Source: Pseudomonadota bacterium (GTDB lineage Bacteria > Myxococcota_A > Polyangia > Polyangiales > Polyangiaceae). Taken from it: a stretch of 9,860 bases of DNA. Shown one piece after another: positions 6,785 to 9,860 of the stretch (the first letter of the stretch is position 1; each line of letters begins with the position of its first letter). A program made the position numbers and the translations under genes. The notes under the pieces were generated by a model, which did no database searches, was not told the origin of the DNA, and saw only the letters and a program-made list of their open reading frames with translations. The stretch is taken from positions 1 through 9,860 of the forward strand of contig JAEYOT010000198.1 of assembly GCA_023411445.1 (NCBI GenBank), written 5' to 3'.

Positions 6785-8766
6785 TTCCGGTTCTGCGCGG
6801 CCACGCTACGACGCCCTTCGACGATGCCACCATCGGCGCTCATGGCCAGGATCTGCCCCGCGTCGGCGATCAGGCTCACGAAGGGCGCCTGAAACGTGGC
6901 GTTCTGCCAGGCAGGCACGAACGGCTGGGCCGAGCGCGAGTCGCGCGTCCACAGCGTGCTCAGGCTGGCCACCCACTCGCGATCGAGCAGATCCACCGCG
7001 CAGGCGGACAGGTCCGGCGAGCCCGTCACGATCGAGGCGTGCGCTTGATCGCGCTCGATGCGCAGGGCCACGCCATCGCTGCCCACCACGAGCGCTATTT
7101 CTCGCTCCACGTTGCTGGAGCCACCGACGAACGCACGCGTGTGCGGCACCTGCAGCGGCATCAGCTCCCACAGCATGGGCGAATAGATGGCGGCAAAGCC
7201 CCGACCGTTCGCCAAGCGCCCCCACACCACCCAGCGCGAGTCGTCCAGCCGCAGCAAGCCGGACACGTTTTGTACTCCCTCGAGCGGCAGCGGCTTCATC
7301 CAGCGGCGAGCGGACATGGCCAGCAACAGCGGCGGCTGCCCGGCCCGGCGCCCCACGGCCGTGATCAGATCGTCGAAGCGACCATTGGCGTCGAGAAACT
7401 CCAGCCCGGAGTCCGGGTACAGCACCAGATCGCGCACGCCGGCGGTCGTACACACCGCTAAGGTGCCGCCGGAGCCTCCGACGAGCCAGCCGCCGGCCTC
7501 GTAGCGGCGCGTGAAGATCATGCCGCGGGGCAGATCGCGCAGCGCGCTCTTGGCGCCGAGCCAAGCGTCGCCGCTCCAGAAGAAGGGTCCGCGCGGCGTG
7601 AAAGCGAAGCAATGGCCGTCGGTGTCCCAGGCCGCGCTTTGCACGACCATGTCGTCGCGGGGCCGGCTGCGAACGCTCCAATCGAAGCCCGCCAGATCCG
7701 CTGGCGCCGTGAGGCTGAGCATGGAGCTCATCAAGCGGCGGCTGGAGCGCGGCGGCCCTGCCTGCTCACCGAGCCAGGGCAGCACTGCGGCCGCAAATTC
7801 CTCAGCGGTCGCGGGGCGCAGCGTCGGCTCGAGCGCGGTCGCGCGCTGGATGGCCGCGTCCACCGCGCGACACGCCTCCGGGCGCGCGCGCAGCTCCGGG
7901 CTCAGGTACTCGCTGGAGAGGATGCTGCGCCGCTCTTTGGCGCACGTTTGCTCGTAGACGATGAGCGGTGAATCCCCCTCGAACAGCGGCTCGTTGGTCA
8001 AGATCGTAAACAGGATGCTGGCCAGCGCGAAAACGTCCGTCGCGAAGCCCACAGCGGATTCCCCCTGCACGATCTGCTCCGGGGCCGCGAAGCCCGGCGT
8101 CCCCAAACCGAGACCCGCGAAGGTGCGCCCGAGCCCGGTCGGCCGCGCTAAACCGAAATCGGAGATCTTGAAGATCTCCGATTCACCGAAGCCGCAGCAG
8201 AGCACGTTGCCCGGCGTGAGATCGCGGTGGATCACGCCAACGCCGTGGATGGCGGAGAGGCCGGCGCTCAGGCAGCGCACGGCGTGGGCGGCGCGCTGCG
8301 AGTCGAACGCGTAGCCTGTCTTCATGACCGAGTACGTCAGCCGGTCGTCGAGCGTCGTGCCCTCGATGCCCCCGTGCACGTACTCGATGGCGATCCAAGG
8401 CGTGGCCCTGCCATACAGGGTCATGGTGCCGGTATCGACGAAGCGCACGACGAACGGGCACGCTGGCACGCACTCGTTCAAGCGCCCGAGCGCGACAGCT
8501 TCTTTTTGCGCCACGAGCTCGGGGGAGACCTGATCGCCGTAGGTACCGGGCGTGACGACCTTGACGACCACGGGCTGAACACCGTCGGGCGATTCACGCC
8601 AAGCCAGGTAAGCCATGCCCATGCCGCCCTCACCGACGTGGCGCTCCAGTTGGTAGCGCACGCCTTGCTGCACGTCCGATTCGATGACTTTCCCGCGCAA
8701 CGTCGGGGGCGGTAGCGAGGAGGAGGCCGTCATGCGCACTTTCGAGCCAAGGTCCGGGGGTTCCAT
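6781..8766 (-). CDS. Hanks-type Ser/Thr protein kinase with C-terminal beta-propeller-like domain
   Basis: This 661-residue protein has a complete kinase domain at about 38-332. It shows the P-loop GEGGMG (45-50), VVVK with Lys69, HRDLTPGN (180-187, catalytic Asp182), DFG (203-205), an AAPEQ motif (227-231) and LRP near 316-318. Thr184 replaces the Lys of HRDLKPxN, a variant common in myxobacterial kinases, so activity is expected. There is an apparent insertion around 97-155. No membrane segment follows; residues about 355-661 are rich in short beta-like, Trp- and Gly-containing segments (FDWSV, AFTPRGPFFWSGDAW, GGWLVGGSGG, RWVVWGRL, VVGSDGVALRIE), which suggests a cytoplasmic propeller sensing or binding domain; this is my inference. 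ATG at 8766 is preceded by GGAG at 8778-8781, 11 nt away. A later in-frame ATG (codon 12) is possible. The stop overlaps the lyase start, so the two form an operon. The kinase's ligand and targets are unknown. Confidence 0.9.
   Translation of the reverse strand: MEPPDLGSKVRMTASSSLPPPTLRGKVIESDVQQGVRYQLERHVGEGGMGMAYLAWRESPDGVQPVVVKVVTPGTYGDQVSPELVAQKEAVALGRLNECVPACPFVVRFVDTGTMTLYGRATPWIAIEYVHGGIEGTTLDDRLTYSVMKTGYAFDSQRAAHAVRCLSAGLSAIHGVGVIHRDLTPGNVLCCGFGESEIFKISDFGLARPTGLGRTFAGLGLGTPGFAAPEQIVQGESAVGFATDVFALASILFTILTNEPLFEGDSPLIVYEQTCAKERRSILSSEYLSPELRARPEACRAVDAAIQRATALEPTLRPATAEEFAAAVLPWLGEQAGPPRSSRRLMSSMLSLTAPADLAGFDWSVRSRPRDDMVVQSAAWDTDGHCFAFTPRGPFFWSGDAWLGAKSALRDLPRGMIFTRRYEAGGWLVGGSGGTLAVCTTAGVRDLVLYPDSGLEFLDANGRFDDLITAVGRRAGQPPLLLAMSARRWMKPLPLEGVQNVSGLLRLDDSRWVVWGRLANGRGFAAIYSPMLWELMPLQVPHTRAFVGGSSNVEREIALVVGSDGVALRIERDQAHASIVTGSPDLSACAVDLLDREWVASLSTLWTRDSRSAQPFVPAWQNATFQAPFVSLIADAGQILAMSADGGIVEGRRSVAAQNRK
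8157..8183. repeat. 27-bp perfect inverted repeat inside the kinase gene
   Basis: Two 13-base arms, 8157-8169 (AATCGGAGATCTT) and 8171-8183, are exact reverse complements around the single base 8170. On the mRNA the structure would be an 11-bp stem with a five-base loop. It lies in the kinase coding sequence and encodes the residues just before and at the DFG motif (ESEIFKISDF). No T-tract follows on the minus strand, so it does not look like an intrinsic terminator. The symmetry is certain; any role is unknown. Confidence 0.85.
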
Positions 8767-8959
8767 GCTGCCAGCCGCTCCACCATGACGAGCAGTGTGG
8801 GCCGCCGTCCCTTTGCGCGTAAAGCAGCATTATTTCATCGGGGCGGACGCGCGTCATCTAGCGGGGAAAACGCGCTCGGACATGAGCCAAAACTCAGCCC
8901 AACGCCTGGAGCAGTCGTGGCGCTCAGCTGCGCTTCCGCAGATCGAAGAAACTACCGCC
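8767..8959 (-). other. Intergenic gap between imuB and the kinase gene
   Basis: This 193-bp stretch has no credible gene: the short frames crossing it show no recognisable protein. It holds the candidate kinase promoter (8829-8857) and a small hairpin at 8928-8941 (5-bp stem CTGCG/CGCAG, 4-nt loop) just after the imuB stop. The hairpin is too short and lacks a T-tract, so it is not convincing as a terminator. No LexA-like box is seen here. A gap this long suggests the kinase/lyase pair is transcribed separately from imuB. Confidence 0.6.
8829..8857 (-). promoter_or_regulatory. Candidate sigma70-type promoter of the kinase-lyase operon
   Basis: On the minus strand, ATGACG (8857-8852, four of six bases of the -35 consensus) and AATAAT (8834-8829, five of six bases of the -10 consensus) are separated by exactly 17 bp. 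The start site would fall near 8822, leaving a leader of about 55 nt before the kinase ATG. A perfect 10-bp palindrome, GACGCGCGTC (8846-8855), overlaps the -35 and could be a regulator site. The AT-rich -10 stands out from its GC-rich surroundings. This is a motif match only. Confidence 0.45.
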
Positions 8960-9850
8960 CTAGTCGCCCACGGCTTGCAAGAACCTGCGACCGTTCTGCC
9001 GATCCACGTAAACCAGCGCCTCCATCCCGCCTGACTCGCTGCTGAGCCAGAGCCGAACGTAGTCCCGAGCGACGGGGCGACTCCACCACTCCACGGCATC
9101 CAACCTTTGCTCGAAGCGCAGCCGCTCGATCGTGTAGAGCGTGTGGCCGAGCACCAGGGTGCTGCCGGGGCTGATCACTGAGCTTAGCTCGATCGGCTCG
9201 CGCAAGAGCCGGGTGGGCGGGCTCGGCAAGCGAGACCAGATGGGCGGCTCTGTCTTGCGGAGCGCTTTGGGGGCGAGCCGAGCCGGCTCCGCTCGCCCCA
9301 AATTAATGGGGCGCCTGCCGCTCAGCACTGGCTCCGGCAACGCGGCACCTTGGCTGCTCCGCGACTCTGGCCGGTGCGCGTCCACCAAGCTGAGCACGCC
9401 GACGTTGCCCTCTCCAATGTCCGCGCTCAGCTCCGCCAAGACGAGGGGCAAGTCCTCCTCACCGCTGGTGGTGTCACCGGCGAGCAGCTCATTGAGCGAG
9501 AGCTGGCGCTGCATCAGCGGTGCCAGCCGCGGCACCGTGAGCCGCATTCCCACGCTCGGCGCCGCGAGCTTCAAGCGCTCCAGCCGCGAGGCGATGATGC
9601 GCCGCAGCTCCGCCTCGCGATGGAGCGGCTGGGAGAGCTTGAACTGAAGCTCCGTTTGCGCTGGCACACCGCGGAAACGCGCGATGACTGGATCGTGCAG
9701 CAGCGTGACCTCCAGCACCTCCGCTGCCTCACCCCGCGCCGTGAGCCGAGCGGAGATGCGGGAAGCCAGGCCGCGCAGCACGAAGCCGAGCGGCTCCGTA
9801 CCAGACACGGCATCATCCCAAGAGCTCTCTTCGATGAGGGTGCGGGGCTC
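8960..9850 (-). CDS. imuB: ImuB (inactive Y-family-like translesion factor), C-terminal part; 5' end disrupted or beyond window
   Basis: ImuB is the catalytically inactive Y-family-like adaptor that links DnaE2 and ImuA to the beta clamp during SOS mutagenesis. The visible 297 codons match its C-terminal half: EPLGFVLRGLASRISARL, LPLVLAELSADIGEGNVG followed by VDAHRPESR, and the closing WWSRPVARDYVRLW with NGRRFLQAVGD, equivalent to the family's usual GxxRRWFLHGLF-type end. The polymerase-like N-terminal half is absent. A GTG at 9808 (282 codons) is the first formal start, but the residues just upstream (RTLIEESSWDDAV) still look like ImuB, so that GTG is probably internal. An in-frame TGA at 9851-9853 blocks further extension, which implies a frameshift or a truncated gene. 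The region where ImuB usually has a QLxLF/QLPLW-type clamp-binding motif reads QLSLNEL (102-108 from the GTG), lacking the aromatic residue. The gene is co-oriented with dnaE2 but separated from it by two genes. Confidence 0.85.
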   Translation of the reverse strand, partial: EPRTLIEESSWDDAVSGTEPLGFVLRGLASRISARLTARGEAAEVLEVTLLHDPVIARFRGVPAQTELQFKLSQPLHREAELRRIIASRLERLKLAAPSVGMRLTVPRLAPLMQRQLSLNELLAGDTTSGEEDLPLVLAELSADIGEGNVGVLSLVDAHRPESRSSQGAALPEPVLSGRRPINLGRAEPARLAPKALRKTEPPIWSRLPSPPTRLLREPIELSSVISPGSTLVLGHTLYTIERLRFEQRLDAVEWWSRPVARDYVRLWLSSESGGMEALVYVDRQNGRRFLQAVGD

Positions 9851-9860
9851 TCACTTGTTT

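Noticed and set aside
8928..8941. Hairpin after imuB as an intrinsic terminator
   Set aside because: The stem is only 5 bp and no T-tract follows on the minus strand.
8785..9045. Small plus-strand frames crossing the imuB-kinase gap
   Set aside because: They overlap the imuB 3' end in antisense, show no recognisable motif and have no convincing ribosome site.
9571..9816. 81-codon minus-strand frame beginning MMPCLV as a separate gene
   Set aside because: It overlaps imuB in another frame and shows only Ser/Arg-rich shadow sequence, although its upstream extension may be the pre-frameshift frame of imuB.
1..9860. CRISPR array, insertion sequence, tRNA/rRNA, attachment site, retron or toxin-antitoxin pair
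   Set aside because: No spaced direct repeats, transposase-like protein, terminal repeats or RNA-gene signature was seen on either strand.

Overview
The window comes from a high-GC bacterium, most likely a myxobacterium (Myxococcota, perhaps a Polyangiales/Sorangium-type genome). The signs are the strongly GC-biased third codon positions, several GTG starts, a Hanks-type Ser/Thr kinase with the HRDLTPxN catalytic-loop variant common in myxobacteria, a lipoprotein with a long Gly/Ala/Ser linker, and an operator that closely matches the LexA motif I recall for Myxococcus xanthus. The lineage is an inference; no rRNA or tRNA is present.

Layout. Bases 1-265 (minus) hold the start of a secreted lipoprotein that runs off the left edge. 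A 69-bp divergent gap separates it from a polytopic membrane protein (335-2053, plus) resembling GT-C/family-39 glycosyltransferases. That gene meets, tail to tail with only 4 bp between, a full-length error-prone DNA polymerase III alpha subunit, dnaE2/imuC (2058-5300, minus). A 92-bp AT-rich island (31 G/C of 92) upstream of dnaE2 carries a LexA-like operator that almost touches the GTG start codon. Further along the minus strand come a PL1-type pectate-lyase-like secreted protein (5393-6784) and a Ser/Thr kinase with a C-terminal beta-propeller-like domain (6781-8766). The kinase stop and the lyase start overlap as ATGA. A 193-bp gap with a plausible sigma70-type promoter follows, then the C-terminal half of imuB (8960 to at least 9850).

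How the genes fit together. imuB and dnaE2 are normally neighbours in the SOS mutagenesis cassette (imuA-imuB-dnaE2). Here they are co-oriented but separated by a two-gene kinase/lyase unit with its own likely promoter, and dnaE2 has its own likely LexA-controlled promoter. The kinase and lyase are probably co-translated; a link between them and DNA-damage tolerance is speculative.

The main oddity is at the right edge. ImuB homology continues upstream of the only nearby start codon, yet an in-frame TGA lies at 9851-9853. That suggests a frameshift, a pseudogene or a sequencing error at the adjacent C4 tract. No CRISPR array, insertion sequence, RNA gene or obvious new defence system is visible.
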